DNA of 55,342 nt from Bacteroidales bacterium UBA755. GTDB taxonomy: Bacteria; Bacteroidota; Bacteroidia; Bacteroidales; UBA932. The position numbers were made by a program, and so were the translations under genes. Below, piece after piece: positions 1 through 8,233 of this stretch. A model generated the notes under the pieces. The model did no database searches. It saw only the letters and a program-made list of their open reading frames with translations, and was not told the DNA's origin. The stretch is from NCBI GenBank assembly GCA_002297815.1, contig DBKH01000061.1, positions 1 through 55,342 of the forward strand. Direction: 5' to 3'. Positions within the stretch are counted from its first letter, which is position 1. Each line of letters begins with the position of its first letter.

Positions 1-79
1 GTCATATCGCTGCCTATTTATAAATAAGGTATAACAATAATTCATGCACCGCTTCAACCTTCTGACTGCCGAGCTAGTG

Positions 80-120
80 GCCGCTGAGCCAATCGAAGGT
101 CGCTGAGCTTGTCGAATCGC
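80..120. repeat. Short palindromic repeats, one partial and one full copy
   Basis: A partial copy (80-97) and a fuller copy (98-120) of the family whose centre reads GAGCYTGTCGA and whose arms are self-complementary. The full copy begins GGTCGCT and ends near ATCGC, so its right arm has decayed. The same family recurs at 470-517, 2165-2195, in atpB, atpH and atpG, and at 20496-20520. Confidence 0.7.
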
Positions 121-329
121 CCTAGTGCCCTCAAATATAACGAAAATAAGTCAGAAACGCATGCAAAATGTACGTCCGCCCCAAGCGGAAGAAGAATGAA
201 TATGCCCGTAAAGTGGGATGAGGGAGGGATTTACTCGCGAAACAGAGTGTTACTCGCTGCTAGTCAACGAAGAGTTCGAAAAAAAACCTTGCAGGAGTCG
301 GCTATGCCGATGGTGAGACAATCGAAGCG

Positions 330-593
330 ATGACCCCAGAGATGATCGCGCGCACAGCGATGTCGTTTAAGAACCTTGGCGTCCACGGTTTCGAGCGATC
401 TGGCATCGAGCTCGTCCTCCCGGACCAGAACACGATTAGCTACCGTCTAAAGATAGGCGGCCCTTCATCGGTCCCTGATCCTGCCGAAGGGACCGCCACT
501 TCGGCAAGCTCAGGGACCGCCACCCCGACCACCGGCTTCGCCTTCAACGCCTACCGCATCGACGGCAAGTGGTACCTCACCCTTAAGCAATAG
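330..593 (+). CDS. Hypothetical protein, probably the 3' part of a degraded gene
   Basis: I do not recognise this 87-residue product. Its last residues, AFNAYRIDGKWYLTLKQ, look like the end of a small NTF2-like or DUF4878-type lipoprotein, but that is only an impression. The reading frame is open upstream to 264 without a good start. A run of eight A at 279-286 separates it from an open frame on the 5' side, and one extra A would join the two into a longer protein. No signal peptide or ribosome site supports the ATG at 330. Residues 47-63 come from two palindromic repeats inserted in frame. Either a frameshifted pseudogene or chance coding. The 109-329 stretch on its own shows no convincing gene. 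Confidence 0.3.
   Translation: MTPEMIARTAMSFKNLGVHGFERSGIELVLPDQNTISYRLKIGGPSSVPDPAEGTATSASSGTATPTTGFAFNAYRIDGKWYLTLKQ
470..517. repeat. Two palindromic repeats of the GGTCCCT arm class
   Basis: The copy at 470-494 has perfect arms GGTCCCT/AGGGACC around a centre related to GAGCCTGTCGA. The copy at 499-517 is in the opposite orientation (TTCGGCAAGCTCAGGGACC). The arm class differs from the GGTCGCT and GGTTGGT copies elsewhere in the window while the centre is related. Confidence 0.65.
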
Positions 594-666
594 AGGCATC
601 ACTGACAACATATTCAAAAAAATCATGTCCGACCCACCTCTCGTGAGCCGGACATGTAAATTTTAT

Positions 667-727
667 CACGAAAACACCGATCAAAATGCCACGAAAACAC
701 CGATCAAAATGCCACGAAAACACCGAT
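667..727. repeat. 23-bp tandem repeat, 2.6 copies
   Basis: Units start at 667, 690 and 713. Each begins CACGAAAACACCGAT; the first two continue CAAAATGC and are identical, the third diverges after 15 bp into the -33 region of the promoter of the ATPase gene. The position directly against the promoter suggests stacked protein-binding sites, which is inference. Too few and too short to be a CRISPR array. Confidence 0.8.
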
Positions 728-730
728 TGA

Positions 731-762
731 TTTGTTCTTTTGTGTTAATTTTCATAACTTTG
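731..762 (+). promoter_or_regulatory. Promoter of the AAA ATPase gene
   Basis: TTTG at 731-734, 20 bp, then TAACTTTG at 755-762 match the Bacteroidota -33/-7 consensus. Predicted transcription start is near 769, a few bases before the ATG at 782. Confidence 0.6.
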
Positions 763-781
763 GCAAATCAGTAGCTTTATT

Positions 782-2077
782 ATGAAATATCTCTCTAGAA
801 TTGCCGATGTTGTGCTGCAAGACAATCTTGAAGCATCAGGAGCTGTACTTGTCGAAGGACCAAAATGGTGCGGAAAAACCACAACATGCGGTCAAATAGC
901 GAAAAGTGCCATTAGCTTGCAGGATGTGGACATGCGAGATGAGTATCTCGCTACAGCGGCTTCAAAGCCTTCTCTCCTTTTGATGGGAGACACTCCACGT
1001 CTTATTGATGAATGGCAGGATGCACCAGTGATTTGGGATGCTGTGCGTACAGTATGTGATAAAAGAGGAGGTGTGCCAGGCCAGTTTATCCTTACTGGCT
1101 CCAATAGGGTAAAAAAGGAAGAAACTAGACATTCTGGGACAGGTAGAATTGCTAAGATAAAGATGCTTCCTATGAGTTTATGGGAGTCGAAAGAGTCAAC
1201 AGGGGCTGTGTCAGTCAAAGAGTTATTTGATAATCCAGAATATGATATTGACGGAAAAATATCAAAGTTGTCAGTTGAAGAATTGATACTCGCGGCTTGT
1301 CGTGGAGGATGGCCGGCATCGCTTATCCCAGCTAAAGACAGGGCTCGGTTGCTTGTGGCCAAGAACTATTTTAAAAGTGTGTGCTCGGAAGACATTTCCA
1401 GAATAGATGGAGTTCTGCGTGATGAAAAGACGGCAGCGATGATTATGCGTTCCTATGCGCGTAACATTTCAACTATTGTCAAAAAGACATCTATGCTCTC
1501 TGATGTCACTTCTTCCGGAGAGGTAAGTTGCTCTTCCGACACATTTGATGATTATGTCAAGGCTTTGGAAAGATTGTTTGTCATTCAAGATCTTGATGCT
1601 TGGTGCCCTGCTATAAGAAGTAAATCGAACATCAGAAGTACTCCAAAAAGGTCATTCTGTGACCCTTCTGTCTCTGTTGCGGCCTTGGGGCTGTCTCCGA
1701 ATATACTGATGACACAACTGAAAACCTTTGGCTTCCTGTTCGAGCAAATGAGTATCCGTGACCTTCGTGCCTACACAATGGATCAAGATAGTCACCTCTT
1801 ATACTACCGTGACAGGTACGGACTAGAAGCCGATGTTGTGCTGCATCTTTCTGACGGACGCTATGCCTTGATCGAATGCAAACTCGGTAGCCGTGAGATT
1901 GAGGACGGAGCCGAACATCTTCTTGAACTCAAACAACTGATAAAGAAACATAACGAATCTGAAACACAGAACCCTCTGAGAGAACCGGATTTGCTTATAA
2001 TCATTACAGGTGGTCAAATGGCCTACACAAGACCCGATGGAGTCAAAATCATTCCTCTAGGTTGTCTGAAAGATTGA
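782..2077 (+). CDS. AAA ATPase with C-terminal DUF4143 / PD-(D/E)xK-like domain
   Basis: A 431-residue cytoplasmic ATPase. The Walker A motif GPKWCGKTT lies at residues 26-34 and the Walker B segment RLIDEWQD at about 73-80, followed by a FILTGSN sensor-like segment. The C-terminal part shows the DUF4143 pattern with ...GLEADVVLHL...YALIECKLG, resembling the D-ExK core of PD-(D/E)xK nucleases. Such ATPases are abundant and multi-copy in Bacteroidota; their role is not established, although defence or toxin-related functions have been suggested. The gene stands alone, has its own promoter at 731-762 and is preceded by a 23-bp tandem repeat that could be an autoregulatory site. The start ATG at 782 fits the promoter spacing. 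Family assignment is confident; function is not. Confidence 0.88.
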   Translation: MKYLSRIADVVLQDNLEASGAVLVEGPKWCGKTTTCGQIAKSAISLQDVDMRDEYLATAASKPSLLLMGDTPRLIDEWQDAPVIWDAVRTVCDKRGGVPGQFILTGSNRVKKEETRHSGTGRIAKIKMLPMSLWESKESTGAVSVKELFDNPEYDIDGKISKLSVEELILAACRGGWPASLIPAKDRARLLVAKNYFKSVCSEDISRIDGVLRDEKTAAMIMRSYARNISTIVKKTSMLSDVTSSGEVSCSSDTFDDYVKALERLFVIQDLDAWCPAIRSKSNIRSTPKRSFCDPSVSVAALGLSPNILMTQLKTFGFLFEQMSIRDLRAYTMDQDSHLLYYRDRYGLEADVVLHLSDGRYALIECKLGSREIEDGAEHLLELKQLIKKHNESETQNPLREPDLLIIITGGQMAYTRPDGVKIIPLGCLKD

Positions 2078-2164
2078 TCAGCACATAAATTGAGTAAGAA
2101 TAACTTCTCATTAGGCCAGTCGCTGCTAGTCGCTACCCGTTGCTTTCCATCGCAACCCATCGTT

Positions 2165-2195
2165 ATCGGTCGCTGAGCCTGTCGAAGCGACCGAT
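2165..2195. repeat. Palindromic repeat, GGTCGCT arm class, intergenic
   Basis: A perfect 10-bp inverted repeat (ATCGGTCGCT at 2165-2174, AGCGACCGAT at 2186-2195) encloses the family centre GAGCCTGTCGA. It lies 88 bp downstream of the ATPase stop codon. It could act as a weak terminator, but is followed by only a short T run. The rest of 2078-2332 shows no gene. Confidence 0.8.
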
Positions 2196-2332
2196 CTTTT
2201 GGTAGTTATCTCCCTATTATTGATTCCTATAGCCCAGCAGCGATTTACTCATTAGAAGCCGGAGGGAATGAACGAAATCTTAAATGAAGGAGCCTCAGGG
2301 ACATTCACCGGACACTCGCTTTTGTGATATAT

Positions 2333-2363
2333 TTTGCAGTTTGGAAAAAATGTCGTAATTTAG
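2333..2363 (+). promoter_or_regulatory. Promoter of the OmpA-like gene
   Basis: TTTG at 2333-2336, 19 bp, then TAATTTAG at 2356-2363, one base off the TAnnTTTG consensus. The spacing is ideal and the ATG follows 34 bp later. Confidence 0.5.
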
Positions 2364-2396
2364 CATCGCTAATTGTGCAATTAATTCATTAATGTT

Positions 2397-3467
2397 ATGA
2401 AACGTATATTAACTATTATTGCAAGCTTAGCGCTTGTCGCTTCTCTGTCGGTAGCGAATGCGCAGAAGAAAGACTTTGATCCTTATTGGTTTATGCAAAT
2501 TCAGGGGGGCGCTGCTCACACTGTTGGTGAGACTTCCTTCGGTGATCTTATCTCTCCTTCAGCCGCTGTTTCCCTTGGCTATCAGTTCTCCCCAGTTTTC
2601 GGTGCAAGACTCAATGTGAACGGATGGCAGGGTAAAGGTGCCATTACTGGACCGACCACGGTTTATAAATACAACTATGTTGAAGGTGGGCTTGACCTCA
2701 TGGTTGACATCGCATCCATCTTCGGAGGCTATAAGTTTGACCGTACTCTCAATCCTTATCTCTTCGGTGGTGTGGGTTTGAACTACGGCTTCGGCAATGA
2801 CGAGGCTAACGACCTTAAGAGCAGATTCCCTGACGGAGCAAAGTACCTTTGGGATGGTGGCAAGGCCATGATCGCTGGAAGAGCTGGTCTCGGTCTTAAC
2901 ATCAGACTCACTGACGCTCTTGCCCTTAACCTTGAAGGCAATTGCAGTTTCATTGACGACCACTTCAACTCTAAGGAAGGTTCAAAGGCTGACTTCCAGA
3001 TCAAGGCTCTTGCCGGTCTTACTTTCAGCTTCGGTAAAGCAAAGCCAGCTCCAGCTCCGCTGCCAGCACCGGCTCCTGCTCCAGTTGTTAAGCCAGAACC
3101 AGAACCAGAACCGGAACCAGAACCAGTTGCAGTTGTTCCTGCTTTCGAGTCTCTTACCCGCAATGTCCTCTTCATCATTAACAAGTGGGACATCCGCGAC
3201 AGCGAGCAGCTTAAGATTGATGAGGTTGTTGAGGCTCTCAAAGCTAACCCTGACACCAAGGTTCGCGTTTCAGGTTACGCTGACAAAGCCACCGGTACCG
3301 CCAAGAGAAACAAGTTCCTCTCTCAGAAGAGAGCCGAGGTTGTCTCTGAGGCCATCGTCAATGCTGGTATCGACAAGGATAGGATCATCACAGAGTACTT
3401 CGGTGACACCGTCAATCCTTTCGAGACTCCTGAGGAGAACCGTGTTGCTGTCTGCCTCGTTAAATAA
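2397..3467 (+). CDS. OmpA family outer membrane protein
   Basis: A 356-residue outer-membrane protein. Residues 1-22 form a Sec signal peptide ending ANAQ. The next 190 or so residues alternate as in a small beta-barrel. A low-complexity linker of Pro-Ala and Pro-Glu repeats (about residues 217-242) leads to an OmpA C-terminal domain (about 250-356) containing NPDTKVRVSGYAD and the ...GIDKDRI...ENRVAV pattern that in this family binds peptidoglycan. The role is structural, tying the outer membrane to the wall. It is monocistronic: its own promoter lies upstream and a hairpin terminator at 3496. Codon use is strongly biased, as expected for an abundant protein. The proline-rich linker also creates overlapping open frames on both strands, which are spurious. 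Confidence 0.9.
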   Translation: MKRILTIIASLALVASLSVANAQKKDFDPYWFMQIQGGAAHTVGETSFGDLISPSAAVSLGYQFSPVFGARLNVNGWQGKGAITGPTTVYKYNYVEGGLDLMVDIASIFGGYKFDRTLNPYLFGGVGLNYGFGNDEANDLKSRFPDGAKYLWDGGKAMIAGRAGLGLNIRLTDALALNLEGNCSFIDDHFNSKEGSKADFQIKALAGLTFSFGKAKPAPAPLPAPAPAPVVKPEPEPEPEPEPVAVVPAFESLTRNVLFIINKWDIRDSEQLKIDEVVEALKANPDTKVRVSGYADKATGTAKRNKFLSQKRAEVVSEAIVNAGIDKDRIITEYFGDTVNPFETPEENRVAVCLVK

Positions 3468-3495
3468 TTGTGGCGCGGTAATTGAAGATACCTAT

Positions 3496-3530
3496 AAAGG
3501 CTGGGTTTCAAACCCCGGCCTTTTTTTGAG
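3496..3530 (+). terminator. Rho-independent terminator of the OmpA-like gene
   Basis: AAAGGCTGGG and CCCCGGCCTTT pair imperfectly around TTTCAAA and are followed by a run of seven T. Confidence 0.75.
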
Positions 3531-3564
3531 AATAAAATCAGTTAGTTAATAATTACTATTTATT

Positions 3565-4872
3565 ATGAGAATTGTACGTGTTACAGGCAGGGAAATCCTT
3601 GATTCCAGAGGAAACCCTACAATTGAGTGTGAAGTAGAACTCGAATCAGGCATTATCGGTGTCGCTTCCGTTCCATCTGGTGCTTCTACCGGTGAGAATG
3701 AGGCTCTTGAGCTCCGTGATGGCGATCCTAAGCGCTACGGTGGAAAGGGCGTCCTCAAGGCTGTCGCCAACATCAACGAGAAGATCGCCCCAGAAATCAT
3801 CGGTATGTCTTGCCTTGAGCAGAGGGCTATCGACCAGGCTATGATTAAGCTCGATGGCACCGCAACAAAGAGCAATCTTGGTGCTAATGCCATCCTTGGC
3901 GTTTCCCTTGCAGTCGCTCACGCTGCCGCCAACTATCTTGACATTCCTCTTTACCGTTACATCGGTGGAACCAACGGCCATGTCCTTCCTGTTCCTATGA
4001 TGAACATCATCAACGGAGGTGCTCACTCAGACGCTCCAATCGCATTCCAGGAGTTCATGATTCGTCCTGTAGGTGCCAAGAGCATCGCTGAGGGCGTAAG
4101 AATGGGTGCTGAGGTGTTCCATGCTCTTCAGAAGGTCCTTAAGGGCCGCGGACTTTCAACCGCAGTTGGTGACGAAGGTGGTTTCGCTCCTGCTCTTAAC
4201 GGCATCAATGACGCTCTTGACTGCATCATGCAGGCCATCGAGAAGGCCGGTTACAAGCCAGGTGCTGATGTTACCATTGCAATGGATTGCGCTGCTTCTG
4301 AGTTCTGCTTCAAAGAGGGAGACAGGTTCTTCTACGACTACAAGCAGCTCAAGACAGGTCTTGCCAAGGATCCAGAAGGTAAGAAACTCTCTACCGAGGA
4401 GCAGATCGCTTACCTTGAGGAACTCATCACCAAGTACCCTATCGACTCCATCGAGGACGGTCTCAGCGAGGAAGACTGGGAAGGTTGGGTTAAGCTCACC
4501 GCTGCTATCGGTGGCAAGTGCCAGCTCGTAGGTGACGACCTCTTCGTGACCAACACCAAGTACCTGGAGAAGGGTATTAAGATGGGCGCGGCTAACTCTA
4601 TCCTCATCAAGGTTAACCAGATTGGTTCCTTGACCGAGACTCTCGATGCCATCGAGATGGCTCACCGTCACGGCTACACCACTGTCACCTCTCACCGTTC
4701 AGGCGAGACCGAGGACACTACAATTGCTGACATCGCTGTTGCTACCAACAGTGGCCAGATCAAGACCGGTTCCCTCAGCCGCACCGACCGTATCGCTAAG
4801 TACAACAGGCTCATGAAGATCGAGATTGAACTTGGAGAGACAGCACAATATGGCTATAAGAAACTCAAGTAG
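3565..4872 (+). CDS. eno: Enolase (phosphopyruvate hydratase)
   Basis: A full-length 435-residue enolase catalysing 2-phosphoglycerate to phosphoenolpyruvate in glycolysis, in the cytoplasm. Family motifs are present: the N-terminal ILDSRGNPT and SGASTGENEA segments, GDEGGFAPAL with the catalytic glutamate region, the SIEDG and VGDDLFVTN metal/active-site segments, and SHRSGETEDT near the C terminus. Codon use is highly biased, matching strong expression. It is monocistronic, between the OmpA-like terminator and its own terminator at 4915. I do not see a clear -7 box in the 35 bp directly upstream. Confidence 0.98.
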   Translation: MRIVRVTGREILDSRGNPTIECEVELESGIIGVASVPSGASTGENEALELRDGDPKRYGGKGVLKAVANINEKIAPEIIGMSCLEQRAIDQAMIKLDGTATKSNLGANAILGVSLAVAHAAANYLDIPLYRYIGGTNGHVLPVPMMNIINGGAHSDAPIAFQEFMIRPVGAKSIAEGVRMGAEVFHALQKVLKGRGLSTAVGDEGGFAPALNGINDALDCIMQAIEKAGYKPGADVTIAMDCAASEFCFKEGDRFFYDYKQLKTGLAKDPEGKKLSTEEQIAYLEELITKYPIDSIEDGLSEEDWEGWVKLTAAIGGKCQLVGDDLFVTNTKYLEKGIKMGAANSILIKVNQIGSLTETLDAIEMAHRHGYTTVTSHRSGETEDTTIADIAVATNSGQIKTGSLSRTDRIAKYNRLMKIEIELGETAQYGYKKLK

Positions 4873-4914
4873 TTTATGAATATGTTCTAGCGAATATATC
4901 AAAAAGTCTGAATT

Positions 4915-4949
4915 AAAGCGAGCTGATGTTAAAATCGGCTCGCTTTTTT
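4915..4949 (+). terminator. Rho-independent terminator of eno
   Basis: Perfect 9-bp stem AAAGCGAGC (4915-4923) with GCTCGCTTT (4938-4946), 14-nt loop, continuing T run to 4949. The T run overlaps the -33 element of the atpD promoter. Confidence 0.85.
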
Positions 4950-4977
4950 GTCATCAAGGGAAATTTCAGTAAATTTG
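4947..4977 (+). promoter_or_regulatory. Promoter of the ATP synthase operon
   Basis: TTTG at 4947-4950, exactly 19 bp, then TAAATTTG at 4970-4977: a full match to the Bacteroidota vegetative consensus. Transcription would start near 4984, giving a leader of about 56 nt before the atpD ATG at 5040. Confidence 0.7.
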
Positions 4978-5039
4978 GCTCAAAATTTTCAGCAGTAAAT
5001 TTTCGTTGCGTGAGCGGCATGTTAACAACCATATTCAAA

Positions 5040-6563
5040 ATGGCAGAAAAAGAAAACATAGGATACATCGCCCAGGTCATCGGGCCTGTCGTGGATGTCC
5101 ATTTCGATGTGACAGACGAGGAAGTACAGCTTCCTCGCATTCATGATGCACTTGATGTTGATAGAGGTGAGGGCAAAAAGCCTTTGATCATTGAGGTTCA
5201 ACAGCACATCGGTGAGGACACCGTAAGGTGTGTTGCGATGGATTCAACGGATGGTCTGAGACGTGGCATGAAGGCTGTCAACACACATGCTCCGATTTCA
5301 ATGCCGACAGGGGCACAGATTAGAGGCCGTGTTATGAACGTTGTCGGGGATTCCATTGATGGTCTAGGCAATCTGAGCGAGGCTAACTCATTGCCGATTC
5401 ATCGCGAACCTCCTAAATTCGAGGATCTGAAAACCTCACAGGAAGTTCTCTACACAGGAATCAAGGTCATTGACCTTCTGGAACCTTATCTGAAGGGAGG
5501 AAAAATTGGTCTTTTCGGTGGTGCCGGTGTGGGCAAAACTGTGCTTATCAAGGAATTGATTAATAATATTGCCAAAAAACACAACGGATTCTCCATCTTT
5601 GCTGGAGTGGGGGAGCGTACTAGAGAGGGCAACGATCTGCTCCGTGAAATGATTGAGTCCGGGGTTATCAAGTACGGAGACGAATTCGTGAAGTCGATGG
5701 AGGAAGGCCATTGGGATCTTTCCAAGGTAGATCGCAAGGAACTTGAGAAGTCTCAGGTCTCTATGGTGTTCGGTCAGATGAACGAACCACCGGGAGCGCG
5801 TGCGTCCGTGGCTCTTTCCGGACTGACTCTCGCGGAATCATTCCGAGATAGCGACAATAGTGACAGCCCGAAGGATATCTTGTTCTTCATCGACAACATA
5901 TTCAGGTTCACTCAGGCTGGTTCCGAGGTGTCCGCTCTTTTGGGCCGAATGCCTTCCGCTGTGGGTTATCAGCCGACGCTTGCCACGGAGATGGGCCAGA
6001 TGCAGGAGCGCATCACTTCGACGAAGAACGGCTCAATCACCTCGGTTCAGGCGGTTTATGTGCCGGCTGACGACTTGACCGACCCGGCTCCTGCAACCAC
6101 TTTCTCGCACCTTGACGCAACGACGGTGCTCAGTAGAAAAATAACTGAATTAGGAATATACCCAGCTGTGGATCCGTTGGAGTCAACGTCCCGAATCCTC
6201 GATCCGAACATCGTTGGGCAGGATCATTACGACATCGCTCAGCGGGTCAAGCAGATCCTTCAGAGGAACAAGGAACTTCAGGACATCATCGCAATCCTCG
6301 GTATGGACGAACTTTCTGACGAGGACAAATTGACCGTGAACCGTGCTCGTCGTGTGCAGAGGTTCCTGTCGCAGCCGTTCGCTGTGGCAGAGCAGTTTAC
6401 GGGCGTGCCTGGCGTGATGGTGGACATTCAGGACACGATCGACGGCTTCCGCAGAATCCTTGACGGAGAGGTCGATTACCTGCCGGAGCAGGCGTTCCTC
6501 AATGTCGGGACCTTGGAAGATGCGATAAAGAAGGGCGAGGCTATCCTCGCTCAGGCGAAGTAG
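5040..6563 (+). CDS. atpD: ATP synthase F1 subunit beta
   Basis: The catalytic beta subunit of the F1 sector. The Walker A loop GGAGVGKTV, the GERTREGNDL segment and the ALLGRMPSAVGYQPTLATEM signature are intact. I place the start at 5040 (MAEKENIGYIAQVIGPVVDV), giving 507 residues: this matches the family N terminus and leaves room for the promoter at 4947-4977. The frame is open back to 4926, but translation from there would add 38 residues unlike any AtpD and would begin upstream of the transcription start. It is the first gene of the operon, followed by atpC after 20 bp. Confidence 0.97.
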   Translation: MAEKENIGYIAQVIGPVVDVHFDVTDEEVQLPRIHDALDVDRGEGKKPLIIEVQQHIGEDTVRCVAMDSTDGLRRGMKAVNTHAPISMPTGAQIRGRVMNVVGDSIDGLGNLSEANSLPIHREPPKFEDLKTSQEVLYTGIKVIDLLEPYLKGGKIGLFGGAGVGKTVLIKELINNIAKKHNGFSIFAGVGERTREGNDLLREMIESGVIKYGDEFVKSMEEGHWDLSKVDRKELEKSQVSMVFGQMNEPPGARASVALSGLTLAESFRDSDNSDSPKDILFFIDNIFRFTQAGSEVSALLGRMPSAVGYQPTLATEMGQMQERITSTKNGSITSVQAVYVPADDLTDPAPATTFSHLDATTVLSRKITELGIYPAVDPLESTSRILDPNIVGQDHYDIAQRVKQILQRNKELQDIIAILGMDELSDEDKLTVNRARRVQRFLSQPFAVAEQFTGVPGVMVDIQDTIDGFRRILDGEVDYLPEQAFLNVGTLEDAIKKGEAILAQAK

Positions 6564-6583
6564 GAATATACTAAAGTAAGAAC

Positions 6584-6841
6584 ATGTCAGAGAAAACTTC
6601 AGAGTTGGTTTTGGATGTCATTTCCCCTGAAAGGACGCTAGTACATGCTGTGGTGGATTCCGTGGAGCTTCCAGGCACTAAAGGCCGTTTCGAGGTTCTT
6701 AGGAACCACGCTGCACTGATCTCCTCGCTAGAAAAAGGACGTGTTAATTACCGTGCTGGCGAGAAGGTTGAAAGCGTGGGTATCACCTCTGGATTTGTGG
6801 AAATCAATGACAATCACGTTGTCGCTTGCGTGGAACTGTGA
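6584..6841 (+). CDS. atpC: ATP synthase F1 subunit epsilon (short form)
   Basis: An 85-residue epsilon subunit of the central stalk. It holds only the N-terminal beta-sandwich (VISPERTLVHAVVDSVELPG, ...NHAALISSL...) and lacks the C-terminal helical hairpin that inhibits ATP hydrolysis in many bacteria; the short form is usual in Bacteroidota. Its stop codon overlaps the atpB start by one base, so the two are probably translationally coupled. Confidence 0.92.
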   Translation: MSEKTSELVLDVISPERTLVHAVVDSVELPGTKGRFEVLRNHAALISSLEKGRVNYRAGEKVESVGITSGFVEINDNHVVACVEL

Positions 6842-7947
6842 TGAGAAAGTGGATTTACATATTCATTTGCCTTTTGCTTCCGTTGTCTTTGGCCGCGGTG
6901 CCTTCTTCTCCGGACACTGAGCTTGTCGAAGCACCGGTGGTTCGACAAAGCTCACCAACCTCTAGTGCCTTCGACATGGATGAATATCTCTACGGCCATG
7001 TCCGCGACTCCTACGAGTGGCACATCACCACGGTGAAAGGGCATCCTGTGAGCATCCCGCTGCCGGTGATAGTAGCAAGCAAGACTGGGAACGGCTTCCA
7101 CATCTTCAGTTCCAAGCATTTGGAGCACGGGGAATATGAAGGTTTCTACATCGCCCCCTCCGGCAGCAAGTTCGAGAACAAGATAGTCGAGCGGGCCGCG
7201 GACGGTTCTGAGGTAAGGCCTTGGGACTTTTCCATCACCAAGAACGTGTTCGGTCTGATGATCAACTGTGCCCTGCTGTTGTTCATTGTGCTCGGTACCG
7301 CCAGGTGGTACAGGAAACATGATGCCCGTGAGGAAGCCCCGAAAGGCGGTGTTGGCCTCATGGAGATGCTTGTAACGATGATTGAGGACGATGTCATCAA
7401 AAGCTGCGTGGGGGAGGACTACAAGAGATACTCGCCTTACCTGCTGACAGCGTTCTTCTTCATATTCATAAACAATCTGATGGGAATCGTGCCGTTCTTC
7501 CCCGGTGGGGCGAACATCACTGGCAACATCGCTGTGACGCTTGTGCTGGCATTGTTTACATTCTTCATCGTCAACATATTCGGTAACAAGCATTACTGGA
7601 AGGACATCCTTTGGCCTGATGTGCCGACGTGGCTGAAAGTGCCTCTGCCTCTGATGCCAGCGATAGAGTTAATCGGCATATTCACAAAGCCTTTCAGCTT
7701 GATGGTCAGGCTTTTCGCCAACATCCTTGCTGGTCACTTCATGATCCTTGGAGTTGTGGCCGTAATTTTCCTTACCGCTGAGTTGGGAGCTGCTCTGAAC
7801 GGCAGCCTTACGGTCGTGGCGGTTCTTTTGGGTGTGTTCATGGATTGTCTGGAACTGCTTGTGGCTTTCATTCAGGCCTACGTGTTCACTATGCTGTCAG
7901 CGGTCTTCATCGGGCTGTCGCGGCAGAAACCGGAAACATCGGAATAA
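6841..7947 (+). CDS. atpB: ATP synthase F0 subunit a
   Basis: The membrane stator subunit forming the proton half-channels. The start at 6841 overlaps the atpC stop (ATGA) and gives 368 residues. Residues 1-20 look like a signal peptide, followed by a long periplasmic region and then the a-subunit membrane helices; the extended N terminus is typical of Bacteroidota. The essential stator arginine lies in FSLMVRLFANILAGH. Residues 24-40 (PDTELVEAPVVRQSSPT) are encoded by two palindromic repeats inserted in frame just after the signal peptide. No separate atpI gene lies between atpC and atpB. Confidence 0.95.
   Translation: MRKWIYIFICLLLPLSLAAVPSSPDTELVEAPVVRQSSPTSSAFDMDEYLYGHVRDSYEWHITTVKGHPVSIPLPVIVASKTGNGFHIFSSKHLEHGEYEGFYIAPSGSKFENKIVERAADGSEVRPWDFSITKNVFGLMINCALLLFIVLGTARWYRKHDAREEAPKGGVGLMEMLVTMIEDDVIKSCVGEDYKRYSPYLLTAFFFIFINNLMGIVPFFPGGANITGNIAVTLVLALFTFFIVNIFGNKHYWKDILWPDVPTWLKVPLPLMPAIELIGIFTKPFSLMVRLFANILAGHFMILGVVAVIFLTAELGAALNGSLTVVAVLLGVFMDCLELLVAFIQAYVFTMLSAVFIGLSRQKPETSE
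6912..6960. repeat. Two palindromic repeats within atpB
   Basis: 6912-6935 is a decayed copy with centre GAGCTTGTCGA. 6936-6960 is an opposite-facing copy with arms GGTGGT/ACCAACC. Together they add 49 bp translated in frame in the region just after the AtpB signal peptide. Confidence 0.75.
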
Positions 7948-7987
7948 TTTGGAATATTCAGAATAGTTAATTTAAAATCATAGAATT

Positions 7988-8230
7988 ATGTTACTTTCTA
8001 CAATGTTGCTTCAGGCCCTTTCTCTTGGTAGAGTAGGTGCGGCTCTTGGTGCTGGTTTGGCTGCTTTCGCGGCTGCTTTCGGTATCGGTAAGATTGGTAC
8101 GGCGTCCCTTGAGGCTGGTGCCCGTCAGCCGGAGAAGGCTGACCACTACAGAATGACGGCCATCATTGTCAGTGCCCTCATCGAGGGAGCATGTCTGTTT
8201 GCCATCGTTGTTTGTCTTATCGCGAAATAG
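7988..8230 (+). CDS. atpE: ATP synthase F0 subunit c
   Basis: An 80-residue proteolipid with two membrane helices joined by the polar loop ...EAGARQPEKAD. The ion-binding carboxylate is the glutamate in SALIEGACLFA of helix 2. Helix 1 reads FGIGKIG, without the glutamine that helps sodium-coupled rotors bind Na+, and the residue after the glutamate is Gly rather than Ser/Thr, so proton coupling is more likely (inference). Confidence 0.95.
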   Translation: MLLSTMLLQALSLGRVGAALGAGLAAFAAAFGIGKIGTASLEAGARQPEKADHYRMTAIIVSALIEGACLFAIVVCLIAK

Positions 8231-8233
8231 CAA

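Noticed and set aside
109..333. 74-residue open frame starting with TTG
   Set aside because: The start lies inside a palindromic repeat, there is no ribosome site or coding character, and the product resembles nothing known; it is at most part of the remnant described at 264-593.
667..727. CRISPR-like direct repeats
   Set aside because: The units are contiguous with no spacers and there are fewer than three full copies.
2783..3549. Overlapping frames on both strands of the OmpA-like gene (158 and 209 residues)
   Set aside because: They arise from the repetitive Pro-Ala/Pro-Glu linker; the signal peptide and OmpA domain fix the real frame.
4926..5039. N-terminal extension of AtpD by 38 residues
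   Set aside because: It would start upstream of the transcription start predicted from a consensus promoter and has no counterpart in the family.
6826..6840. Alternative TTG start of atpB at 6826
   Set aside because: The ATG at 6841 gives the normal signal peptide and the usual ATGA overlap with atpC.
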